Below, piece by piece: positions 1 to 5,272 of a DNA stretch of 5,272 bases; within the stretch, counting starts at the first letter, position 1, and each line of letters starts with the position of its first letter. The position numbers and the translations under genes are program-made. The notes under the pieces are model-generated. The model ran no database searches and was not told the origin of the DNA. It was given only the letters and a program-made list of their open reading frames with translations. This DNA is from Methyloligella sp. (GTDB lineage Bacteria; Pseudomonadota; Alphaproteobacteria; Rhizobiales; JALUTE01): assembly GCA_027058255.1 (NCBI GenBank), contig JALUTE010000179.1:1-5272 (forward strand), in the 5' to 3' direction.

Positions 1-351
1 GGCCGCCGGCCAGGCGAGAATGCCGAGCGCCAGCAGCCCTGCGAACAGGGCCTCGCCCCAACCCCTGTCCCCGCGCCGCCACACCTGCACGAAGGCCGGC
101 ACGGTGAGCAGCAGCGCCAGGATCGCAAGCGCGAAGGCCACGACGAATGCCCCCAGTGCCACCGGCGTGGGCAGGGAGGCGAAGCGGTGCAGCAGCGCCG
201 CCAGGAGCACGAGCTGAAGGGCGAAAAGCGCAACGCGCCGGCTCCAGGGCGCGAAAAGGGTCTTGCGCCGCGCCTGCCAGATGTCGGGGCGAAATCGCAC
301 GCCATTGTCGATGGGAAGGGTCACCAACTGTCCCGCGCCTCGCCCTTTCAT
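1..351 (-). CDS. Membrane protein, N-terminal part (probable DUF1499 family), cut by window edge
   Basis: Read on the minus strand from an ATG at 351-349, the frame stays open for 117 codons to the window edge, so the C-terminal part is missing. After a polar, basic stretch (residues 1-39, including WSRR at 36-39) come three hydrophobic segments at about 40-54, 64-84 and 101-115, separated by short loops (HRF..LPTP and QVWRRGDRG). This looks like an inner-membrane protein. The pattern of a basic WSRR-type start, three helices and a short WRRG-type loop resembles the N-terminus of alphaproteobacterial proteins that carry a DUF1499 domain after the helices; that domain would lie outside the window, so the family call is from memory and moderate. 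Function is unknown. The frame is also open upstream: an in-frame ATG at 420-418 would add 23 Gly/Arg-rich residues of low-complexity character, so 351 is preferred. Transcribed divergently from the aminotransferase. Confidence 0.6.
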   Translation of the reverse strand, partial: MKGRGAGQLVTLPIDNGVRFRPDIWQARRKTLFAPWSRRVALFALQLVLLAALLHRFASLPTPVALGAFVVAFALAILALLLTVPAFVQVWRRGDRGWGEALFAGLLALGILAWPAA

Positions 352-463
352 GCCCTGCCGGGTCCGCCCCCGGCGCCGCCCCGCGCGCCCGACACCGTTT
401 GCGCCCGGCCCGAGCTCCATGCCCTCGGGCCCGGGCAAACCGTCGCGGGAGCCCCAGTTAGGC

Positions 464-492
464 TTTGTTTTCTCCCACGGCCGACGCTAAAG
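464..492 (+). promoter_or_regulatory. Weak candidate promoter for the aminotransferase gene
   Basis: TTTGTT (464-469), a 17-base gap and CTAAAG (487-492) match the alphaproteobacterial housekeeping pattern CTTGAC-N17-CTATAT at 3 of 6 and 4 of 6 positions. It lies in the only AT-richer stretch of this intergenic region (about 461-530). A start near 499 would give a leader of about 100 bases before the ATG at 601. The match is weak and could be chance. Confidence 0.2.
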
Positions 493-538
493 CATAACGC
501 ACATCATTGTGGCAAAGAAAACGTTTAGGGGCGTCGGC
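480..538. repeat. Inverted repeat framing an AT-rich island between divergent genes
   Basis: GCCGACGC (480-487) and GCGTCGGC (531-538) are perfect 8-base inverted arms. The match continues inward as TAAA (488-491) against TTTA (524-527), with three unpaired G at 528-530. The interior is the AT-rich part of the divergent intergenic region and contains a small CACA-N4-TGTG dyad (500-511). It could be a pair of regulator half-sites or an RNA stem in the leader of the plus-strand transcript. No known operator is recognised. Confidence 0.4.
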
Positions 539-600
539 GGCGGGGCATGGGGCAATCCCGGCTGGCCAGCATCCGATGCCCGCAGGACAAGGCCTTTCCC

Positions 601-1977
601 ATGCAGAAACTCAGCAATGCCGGCACGCGGGACATCGAGACCCTCATCCACCCCTACACCAATCTCGCAACCCATCGCGAGTCGGGACCGCTCATCCTGG
701 AGCGCGGCGAGGGGATCCATGTCTGGGACAACACCGGCAAGCGCTATATCGAGGGCATGGCGGGCCTGTGGTGCACGGCGCTCGGTTTCGCCAATGAGGA
801 GCTGATCGAGGCGGCGCGCGAGCAGATGGACCAGCTTCCCTTCGGCCATCTCTTCACCGGCAAGAGCCACGAGCCGGCCATTGCGCTGGCGGAAAGGCTG
901 AAGGAGATCTCCCCCGCCCCCGCCTCCAAGGTGTTCTTCACCTGCTCGGGCTCGGAGGCCAACGATACCCAGATCAAGCTCGCCTGGTACTACAACAACG
1001 CCCGCGGCAAGCCTGAGAAGAAGAAGATCATCTCCCGGCAGAAGGCCTATCACGGCGTCACCATCGCCACCGCCAGCCTCACGGGCCTTCCCCCCGTGCA
1101 CCGGGATTTCGACCTGCCCATCGACCGCATCCTGCACACGGACTGTCCGCACCATTATCGGTTCGCCGAGCCGGGAGAGAGCGAGCGGGACTTCTCCGCC
1201 CGCCTTGCCGCGAGCCTCGAGGCCCTTATCGAGCGCGAGGGACCCGAGACCATCGCCGCCTTCATCGCCGAGCCGGTCATGGGCGCGGGCGGCGTGATCG
1301 TGCCGCCGGAGGGCTATTTCGAGGCCATCCAGCCCGTTCTCGAGCGCCACGACATCCTGCTCATCGCCGATGAGGTGATCTGCGGCTTCGGGCGCACCGG
1401 CGCCATGTTCGGCTCCGAGACCTTCTCCATCCGGCCGGACACCATCTCCATCGCCAAGGCGCTGACCTCCGCCTATGCGCCGCTCGGCGCCCTCACCGTA
1501 TCCGAGGACGTCTACCAGGCCATGCTGGACGAGAGCCGCAAGATCGGCGTGTTCGGCCACGGCTACACCTATACGGGCCACCCGCTGGGCTGCGCCATCG
1601 GCCTCAAGGCCCTGGAGATCTACGAGCGCGACGACATTGTCGGGCATGTGCGCCGCGTCGCGCCGACGTTCCAGAAGCGCCTCGCGGCCTTGCGCGACCA
1701 TCCGCTCGTCGGCGAGGCGCGCGGGGTCGGCCTCATCGCCGGCGTCGAGCTCGTGGCCGACAAGGCGGCGCGCACGCCCTTCGAGCCGAGCCTCGGCGTC
1801 GGCGCCAGGGCCGCTGCCTTCTGCCAGGAGGAGGGGCTGATCACCCGGGCGCTGGTGGACACCCTCGCGCTCTGCCCGCCGCTCATCATCACCGATGAGG
1901 AGATCGACGCCCTGTTCGACGCCCTCGAGCGCGGGCTCGAGAGAACGCAAGCCTGGCTCGCGAAGTCCGATGGTTGA
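601..1977 (+). CDS. Class-III PLP-dependent aminotransferase (omega-amino acid/amine transaminase type)
   Basis: A 458-residue cytoplasmic fold-type I aminotransferase, expected to move an amino group from an omega-amino acid, amine or similar donor to a keto acid such as pyruvate. Visible residues: Trp57 in GLWCT; SGSEAND at 116-122 (cofactor phosphate binding); Tyr150-His151-Gly152, which stacks on the PLP ring; Asp257 in IADEVICGFGRTG, contacting the pyridine nitrogen; Lys286 in SIAKAL, the Schiff-base lysine; and Arg416 in LITRAL before CPPLIIT, which aligns with the substrate-carboxylate 'flipping' arginine of pyruvate-dependent omega-transaminases. All key residues are present, so it should be active; the donor cannot be read from sequence. 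The ATG at 601 is chosen because MQKLSN..TRDI.TLIHPYTN is where family members begin, the length fits (about 455-465), and AAGG sits 8 bases upstream. An in-frame ATG at 547 would add 18 atypical residues. trmJ follows within 14 bases. Confidence 0.93.
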   Translation: MQKLSNAGTRDIETLIHPYTNLATHRESGPLILERGEGIHVWDNTGKRYIEGMAGLWCTALGFANEELIEAAREQMDQLPFGHLFTGKSHEPAIALAERLKEISPAPASKVFFTCSGSEANDTQIKLAWYYNNARGKPEKKKIISRQKAYHGVTIATASLTGLPPVHRDFDLPIDRILHTDCPHHYRFAEPGESERDFSARLAASLEALIEREGPETIAAFIAEPVMGAGGVIVPPEGYFEAIQPVLERHDILLIADEVICGFGRTGAMFGSETFSIRPDTISIAKALTSAYAPLGALTVSEDVYQAMLDESRKIGVFGHGYTYTGHPLGCAIGLKALEIYERDDIVGHVRRVAPTFQKRLAALRDHPLVGEARGVGLIAGVELVADKAARTPFEPSLGVGARAAAFCQEEGLITRALVDTLALCPPLIITDEEIDALFDALERGLERTQAWLAKSDG

Positions 1978-1991
1978 ACGATGATCGGCCC

Positions 1992-2819
1992 ATGAGCGAG
2001 AGGCCCGAGCATAGCCCCACGCCGCCGGCCGGTGCGGAGCGCGCGCCCGTCGTCGTGCTCGTCGCCCCGCAGCTCGGCGAGAACATCGGAGCCGCAGCCC
2101 GGGCCATGGCCAATTTCGGGCTCCACGCCCTGCGGCTCGTGACCCCGCGCGATCCCTGGCCGAACGAGAAGGCGGAGAAGGCGGCCTCGGGGGCGGCGTT
2201 CATCCTGTCGAACGCCCGGCTCTGCGCAAGCACGGCCGAGGCCATTGGCGATCTGGCGTGGGTCTGCGCCACCACCGCCCGGCCGCGGGACATGGCCAAG
2301 CCCATCCTCACCCCCGAGACGGCAGCGCGCGAGATGCGCCGGCGCGCGGCACAGGGCGAGCCCTGCGGCATCCTCTTCGGGCGCGAGAGCTCGGGTCTCA
2401 CCAATGACGAGATCGCGCTCGCCGATGCCGTCGCCATGGCGCCGGTCGATCCCGCCTTCGCCTCGCTCAACCTTGCCCAGGCCGTGCTCCTCATGGCCTA
2501 TGAATGGGCGCGGCAGGGGGGCAAAGACGCATTGAGGCTCGGCCGTCAGACGGCCTATGACGGCCCGGCGCGGGAGGGGCTGTTCCTGCGCGGCTCGCGC
2601 CCGGCGAGCAAGGCGGAGCTCATGGGCCTCTTCGAGCATCTGGAAGGGGAGCTCGATGCGGCCGGCTTCCTCTATCCGCCCGAGAAGCGTCCCCTCATGG
2701 TGCGCAATATCCGCACCATGTTCACACGCATGGCGCCGAGCGAGCAGGAGGTGCGCACGCTGCGGGGGATCGTCGCAGCGCTTGCCCGCGCCCACAGGAG
2801 AAAAGGCGGTGCGTCGTGA
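1992..2819 (+). CDS. trmJ: tRNA (cytidine/uridine-32-2'-O)-methyltransferase TrmJ
   Basis: A 275-residue SPOUT-class RNA methyltransferase that uses S-adenosylmethionine to methylate the 2'-OH of nucleotide 32 in the tRNA anticodon loop (EC 2.1.1.200). All three SPOUT motifs are visible. Motif 1 is VAPQLGENIGAAARAM (24-39), with Asn31 and the catalytic-type Arg37. Motif 2 is FGRESSGLTNDE (129-140). Motif 3 is SLNLAQA (158-164). Motifs 2 and 3 form the knotted cofactor site. The C-terminal third (RNIRTMF..; EQEVRTLRGIV) matches the helical extension of bacterial TrmJ. The N-terminal 17 residues are Pro/Glu-rich and not part of the fold. The ATG at 1992 is chosen; an in-frame TTG at 1974 would overlap the aminotransferase stop (TTGA) and add six residues. 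Neither start has a clear Shine-Dalgarno, suggesting translational coupling to the upstream gene. The TrmJ call is secure; whether it modifies C32, U32 or both is not readable. Confidence 0.92.
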   Translation: MSERPEHSPTPPAGAERAPVVVLVAPQLGENIGAAARAMANFGLHALRLVTPRDPWPNEKAEKAASGAAFILSNARLCASTAEAIGDLAWVCATTARPRDMAKPILTPETAAREMRRRAAQGEPCGILFGRESSGLTNDEIALADAVAMAPVDPAFASLNLAQAVLLMAYEWARQGGKDALRLGRQTAYDGPAREGLFLRGSRPASKAELMGLFEHLEGELDAAGFLYPPEKRPLMVRNIRTMFTRMAPSEQEVRTLRGIVAALARAHRRKGGAS

Positions 2820-2865
2820 TGCGCCTTAGTTATGCCGCGATTATGCTCTTGCGATGACACCGCCG

Positions 2866-2884
2866 ATGGCAGCCGAGCTGCCGT
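2866..2884 (+). other. Short hairpin in the gap between trmJ and the exported-protein gene
   Basis: ATGGCAGC (2866-2873), loop CGA, and GCTGCCGT (2877-2884) form an 8-base-pair stem with one T-G wobble. No T-run follows, so it is not a convincing intrinsic terminator. It could be a leader structure or a weak transcript 3' end for trmJ. The 84-base gap (2820-2903) shows no good promoter match. Confidence 0.3.
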
Positions 2885-2892
2885 AAGACAAC

Positions 2893-2897
2893 AGGGG
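2893..2897 (+). promoter_or_regulatory. Ribosome binding site deciding the start at 2904
   Basis: AGGGG lies six bases before the ATG at 2904. It supports that start over the in-frame ATG at 2832, which would put 24 polar residues in front of the signal peptide. Confidence 0.65.
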
Positions 2898-2903
2898 CTG
2901 GTA

Positions 2904-3497
2904 ATGAAAGACAGGGTTGTGTGCGCACTCAAGGGACTGGCGTGCGCCGGTGTTGTGACAGGCCTCGTGGTGGGCATCCTCGTGGGCGCCGCGGGCGCCG
3001 CCGCGGCCAAGGAGCTGAGCGACCGGTCGGTCAGGGTGCTCATGAACTATGCATGGGTGCTGCTGCCCACCAAGTTCACCTCCGCCACGGGCAAGGTCAT
3101 CGAGGTGGACAAGAAAAAGCACAAGAAGGATGTGATGATCCCGCTGGACGTGGCGCGGCACATCATCAAGGTCGCCCGCCTCACCGCGCATGCCCAGATC
3201 TGCAAGCTGGACGAGTATCAGGCGATCAACTATCGGACCATGATGGCCCGCGAGGTCCAGAAGAAGAAATGGACCGACCAGCAGTTGCTCTATATCAGCA
3301 ATCTGCATCTCTTCACGGTCATGTGGTTGACCGGCAATGTGAAGGTGGTGGAAGAGAACGGCAAGAAGGAGGTCGTGCTCAACAAGGCCGTGACCGGCAA
3401 GGAGCAGACCTGCACGGACGCGCAGCGCAACAAGGTCAAGCAGCAGATCGAGGCCTATATCGAGAGCGGGCGCAAGAAGGGCAAGTCCAAGTCCTGA
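2904..3497 (+). CDS. Exported protein of unknown function with signal peptide and a cysteine pair
   Basis: A 197-residue protein with no assignable function. Residues 1-35 form a classic Sec signal peptide: basic start (MKDR..LKG), long hydrophobic core (about 11-31), and a likely cleavage after AAA at 33-35, just before KELSD. Cys14 is not in a lipobox, so it is not a lipoprotein; a periplasmic location is inferred. The mature part is about 162 residues, basic and lysine-rich (DKKKHKKD at about 70-77, a GRKKGKSKS tail), predicted largely helical, with one hydrophobic stretch LHLFTVMWLTG. It has exactly two cysteines, Cys100 (AQICKLDE) and Cys170 (EQTCTDAQ), which could form a disulfide. There is no recognisable catalytic motif. 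Codon use matches the neighbours, so it looks native rather than acquired. It resembles conserved hypothetical proteins of Hyphomicrobiales, but that is a recollection. A strong stem-loop follows the stop, so it is probably the last gene of its transcript. Confidence 0.85.
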   Translation: MKDRVVCALKGLACAGVVTGLVVGILVGAAGAAAAKELSDRSVRVLMNYAWVLLPTKFTSATGKVIEVDKKKHKKDVMIPLDVARHIIKVARLTAHAQICKLDEYQAINYRTMMAREVQKKKWTDQQLLYISNLHLFTVMWLTGNVKVVEENGKKEVVLNKAVTGKEQTCTDAQRNKVKQQIEAYIESGRKKGKSKS

Positions 3498-3505
3498 GCG
3501 TGAAG

Positions 3506-3538
3506 CAAGGCGCGCCGGCCCGCCAGGGGCGCGCCTTG
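3506..3538 (+). terminator. Strong stem-loop after the exported-protein gene, candidate terminator
   Basis: CAAGGCGCGCC (3506-3516) and GGCGCGCCTTG (3528-3538) are a perfect 11-base-pair inverted repeat around an 11-base loop, starting 8 bases after the stop codon. Position and stability fit a transcription terminator insulating trpG, but there is no run of T after it (only TTGTGG). A second small stem, GCGCC-gggg-GGCGC (3541-3554), follows directly. T-poor hairpin ends are common in GC-rich bacteria; Rho dependence or 3'-end protection are alternatives. Confidence 0.55.
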
Positions 3539-3591
3539 TGGCGCCGGGGGGCGCGGCCGGAAAGGCGAGGCGCACCCGCTTTCGCCCGCCG

Positions 3592-3620
3592 CTTGACGGC
3601 GCCTGCGGCACTGCCTACAC
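3592..3620 (+). promoter_or_regulatory. Promoter of trpG (sigma-70 type)
   Basis: CTTGAC (3592-3597), exactly 17 bases, then CTACAC (3615-3620). This matches the alphaproteobacterial housekeeping consensus CTTGAC-N17-CTATAT at 6 of 6 and 4 of 6 positions. It lies just past the preceding stem-loop and just before trpG. Transcription would start at about 3626-3628, leaving a leader of only about 18-20 bases. Confidence 0.55.
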
Positions 3621-3636
3621 CCGTTGCATGCAACGG
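3621..3636. promoter_or_regulatory. Perfect 16-bp palindrome at the trpG transcription start, possible operator
   Basis: CCGTTGCATGCAACGG reads the same on both strands with no spacer. It begins one base after the predicted -10 box and covers the predicted +1, which is where a repressor dimer could block initiation. Its right end overlaps the trpG ribosome binding site. No known regulator is recognised from the sequence. Confidence 0.45.
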
Positions 3637-3638
3637 AG
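3635..3638 (+). promoter_or_regulatory. Ribosome binding site of trpG
   Basis: GGAG ends seven bases before the ATG at 3646 and decides that start over the in-frame ATGs at 3628 and 3538. Confidence 0.7.
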
Positions 3639-3645
3639 TGGGGCC

Positions 3646-4269
3646 ATGCTGACGCTCATCGACAATTACGACAGCTTCACCTACAACCTCGTCCATTTTC
3701 TGGGCGAGCTCGGCGCCGACTGCCGGGTCTGGCGCAACGATGCGGTGAGCGTGGACGAGGTGCTGGCGGCGCGCCCGCGCGCCATCGTGCTCTCGCCCGG
3801 CCCCTGCACCCCGAACGAGGCCGGCATCTGCCTGGACCTCGTGAAGCGCGCGGGACCGCGCATCCCCATTCTCGGCGTCTGTCTCGGGCACCAGACCATC
3901 GGCCAGGCCTATGGCGGCACGGTGGTGCGCGCACCCCGGCTCATGCACGGCAAGCTCTCGACCGTGACCCATCGCGGCGGCGGCCTCTTTCGCGGCCTGC
4001 CTAAGCGCTTCGAGGCGACCCGCTATCACTCGCTCATCGTCGACCGGGAAAGCCTGCCTGCCTGCCTCAAGATCACGGCGGAGACCGACGATGGCATCAT
4101 CATGGGGCTGCGCCACACGCGCCACAAGGTCTTCGGCGTCCAGTTCCACCCCGAGTCCGTCGCCTCCCAGCATGGCCATGCGCTGCTCGCCAACTTTCTG
4201 GCCCTCGCAGGCTTCGAGGTGGACCGCAATCTCGCCCGCGCCGCCGACGAGGCCCTTCTCGCGGCATGA
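3646..4269 (+). CDS. trpG: Anthranilate synthase component II, glutamine amidotransferase TrpG
   Basis: A 207-residue class-I glutamine amidotransferase. It hydrolyses glutamine and passes ammonia to TrpE, which makes anthranilate from chorismate (EC 4.1.3.27), the first committed step of tryptophan synthesis, in the cytoplasm. The family start LTLIDNYDSFTYNLVHFLGELG is intact. SPGPCTP (50-56) forms the oxyanion-side loop. The catalytic triad is complete: Cys79 in GVCLGHQ, His168 and Glu170 in FHPES. The segment HGKLS (105-109) and RYHSL are also typical of TrpG/PabA. A C-terminal tail of about 10-15 residues beyond the usual fold is present. TrpG and PabA are hard to separate by sequence; trpD 31 bases downstream argues for TrpG, though it may also serve 4-aminobenzoate synthesis. 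It is a stand-alone subunit rather than the TrpE-TrpG fusion found in Rhizobium and Brucella relatives. trpE is not next to it. Confidence 0.95.
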   Translation: MLTLIDNYDSFTYNLVHFLGELGADCRVWRNDAVSVDEVLAARPRAIVLSPGPCTPNEAGICLDLVKRAGPRIPILGVCLGHQTIGQAYGGTVVRAPRLMHGKLSTVTHRGGGLFRGLPKRFEATRYHSLIVDRESLPACLKITAETDDGIIMGLRHTRHKVFGVQFHPESVASQHGHALLANFLALAGFEVDRNLARAADEALLAA

Positions 4270-4300
4270 CGGCGGACCAGCCAGGGAGGATGGGAGAGCC

Positions 4301-5272
4301 ATGTCCGCGCTCAAGGAGCTGATTGCCCTTATCGCCAGCGGCGCGACCCTCGACGAGGCCCAGGCGGCCCGCGCCTTCGACATCATGATGTCGGGCGAGG
4401 CGTCGGAGGCGGAGATCGGCGGCTTCCTGATGGGCCTGCGGGTGCGCGGCGAGACGGTGGACGAGATCACCGGCGCCGCCCGCGCCATGCGCGCCAGGGC
4501 CACGCCCGTCGCGGCGCCCGAGGGCGCCATCGACATCGTCGGCACCGGAGGCGATGCGAAGGGCACCTACAATATCTCCACCTGCACTGCCCTCGTCGTG
4601 GCAGGCGCCGGCGTTCCGGTCGCCAAGCATGGCAATCGCTCGGTCTCGTCCCGCTCGGGCGCGGCGGACGTGCTGCAGGCCCTGGGCGTTGCCCTCGACA
4701 TCGGCCCGGACCGGGTCGCCGCCTGCATCCGGGAGGCCGGGGTCGGCTTCATGTTCGCGCCCGCTCACCATGCGGCGATGAAGCATGTGATGCCGGCACG
4801 GCTCGCCCTCGGCACGCGGACGATCTTCAATCTGCTCGGGCCGCTCACCAATCCGGCCGGCGTCAGGCGGCAGGTGCTCGGCGTCTTCTCGCGCGACTGG
4901 GTGGCGCCGCTGGCGGAGGTCATGGGCAAGCTCGGCGCGGAGCGCGTCTGGGTGGTGCACGGCGCCGATGGCATGGACGAGCTCACCACCACGAGCGAGA
5001 CCCATGTGGCGGAGTGGCGGGACGGGCAGGTTGCGACCTTCACCGTTGCGCCGGAGGATGCGGGCCTTGCCCGCGCGGCGCCCGAGGACCTCGTCGGCGG
5101 CGATGCCGAGGCCAATGCCGAGGCCATCCGGGCGGTGCTGGCGGGAGAGGCGGGGCCCTTCCGCGACGTGGTCGTGCTCAACGCGGCGGCGGCCCTCGTC
5201 GTCGCGGGCAGGGCCGAGGCGATTGCCGAGGGCGCGCGAGAGGCCGAGGCGGCCATCGACGAGGGCCGCCGC
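4301..5272 (+). CDS. trpD: Anthranilate phosphoribosyltransferase TrpD, missing only the C-terminal end
   Basis: The frame runs 324 codons from the ATG to the window edge without a stop; the family is about 335-345 residues, so only some 10-20 are missing. TrpD transfers the phosphoribosyl group of PRPP to anthranilate, giving N-(5-phosphoribosyl)-anthranilate (EC 2.4.2.18), as a cytoplasmic dimer. The N-terminal helical domain covers about residues 1-70, followed by the alpha/beta domain. Visible motifs: GTGGD (81-85), which holds PRPP pyrophosphate; KHGNR (109-113) with SSRSGAADVL after it; Arg167 in PARLALGTRTIFNLLGPLTNP, the anthranilate-binding arginine; and Asp226-Glu227 in GADGMDE, which bind magnesium. 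All are intact. It lies 31 bases after trpG, with GGGAGGA (4284-4290) and GGAG (4293-4296) as ribosome binding sequences, so the two genes should be one operon. trpC commonly follows in alphaproteobacteria and may lie just outside. Confidence 0.97.
   Translation, partial: MSALKELIALIASGATLDEAQAARAFDIMMSGEASEAEIGGFLMGLRVRGETVDEITGAARAMRARATPVAAPEGAIDIVGTGGDAKGTYNISTCTALVVAGAGVPVAKHGNRSVSSRSGAADVLQALGVALDIGPDRVAACIREAGVGFMFAPAHHAAMKHVMPARLALGTRTIFNLLGPLTNPAGVRRQVLGVFSRDWVAPLAEVMGKLGAERVWVVHGADGMDELTTTSETHVAEWRDGQVATFTVAPEDAGLARAAPEDLVGGDAEANAEAIRAVLAGEAGPFRDVVVLNAAAALVVAGRAEAIAEGAREAEAAIDEGRR

Noticed and set aside
20..528. Several overlapping plus-strand frames opposite the membrane-protein gene
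   Set aside because: Pro/Arg/Ala-rich translations with no motif, while the minus strand gives three clear membrane segments.
547..600. Upstream in-frame start for the aminotransferase
   Set aside because: The 18 extra residues do not look like the family, and the ATG at 601 has a better-spaced ribosome sequence. Not excluded.
487..1950. A 487-codon open frame on the minus strand opposite the aminotransferase
   Set aside because: It lies antisense to a gene with full catalytic motifs. Its translation is an Arg/Gly/Ala/Asp-rich shadow of the kind produced by high-GC third-position bias.
1620..2795. A 391-codon minus-strand frame opposite the aminotransferase end and trmJ
   Set aside because: Same GC-bias shadow; it spans two genes that are clearly real on the plus strand.
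2854..2886. Ten-codon frame (ATG to TAA) in the gap before the exported-protein gene, overlapping the hairpin
   Set aside because: It has no ribosome site and no regulatory codon run; a frame this short is expected by chance.
3538..3645. Upstream in-frame start for trpG at 3538
   Set aside because: It would place the promoter, the palindrome and a basic low-complexity peptide inside the coding region; TrpG proteins begin at the residues encoded from 3646.
2841..4566. Long minus-strand frames opposite the exported protein, trpG and trpD (2841-3611 and 3436-4566)
   Set aside because: No family motif is visible and the plus-strand genes are unambiguous.
1..5272. tRNA, rRNA, CRISPR, insertion sequence, attachment site or riboswitch
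   Set aside because: Looked for repeats, terminal inverted repeats and conserved RNA folds; none could be supported, and GC content and codon use are even across the window.

Overview
The window is very GC-rich (roughly two thirds G+C by eye) and densely coding. Protein sequence character, gene content and a CTTGAC-N17-CTACAC promoter all point to an alphaproteobacterium, probably of the Hyphomicrobiales. That placement is inference; no rRNA or marker gene allows a firm call.

Layout. Positions 1-351 (minus strand) hold the N-terminal part of a three-helix membrane protein resembling the N-terminus of alphaproteobacterial DUF1499 proteins; it runs off the left edge. A 249-bp divergent intergenic region (352-600) contains an AT-rich island framed by an inverted repeat. 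The rest of the genes are on the plus strand: a class-III PLP-dependent aminotransferase (601-1977), the tRNA 2'-O-methyltransferase TrmJ (1992-2819, tightly coupled to the aminotransferase), an exported protein of unknown function (2904-3497) closed by a strong stem-loop, then trpG (3646-4269) and the first 324 codons of trpD (4301 to the right edge).

Function. trpG and trpD are consecutive parts of tryptophan biosynthesis. TrpG supplies ammonia from glutamine to TrpE for anthranilate synthesis, and TrpD adds phosphoribosyl to anthranilate. trpE is not in the window; the genes upstream of trpG have no evident link to tryptophan. trpG appears to have its own promoter, with a perfect 16-bp palindrome over the predicted transcription start. 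The leader is too short for a classical trp attenuator. The aminotransferase and TrmJ are probably co-transcribed but have no obvious shared pathway.

No mobile element, CRISPR array, RNA gene or phage gene is visible. Most of the window is ordinary core metabolism. The less-explained parts are the exported protein at 2904-3497, the palindrome at the trpG promoter, and the inverted repeat in the divergent intergenic region. I do not see a new defence or biosynthetic system here.
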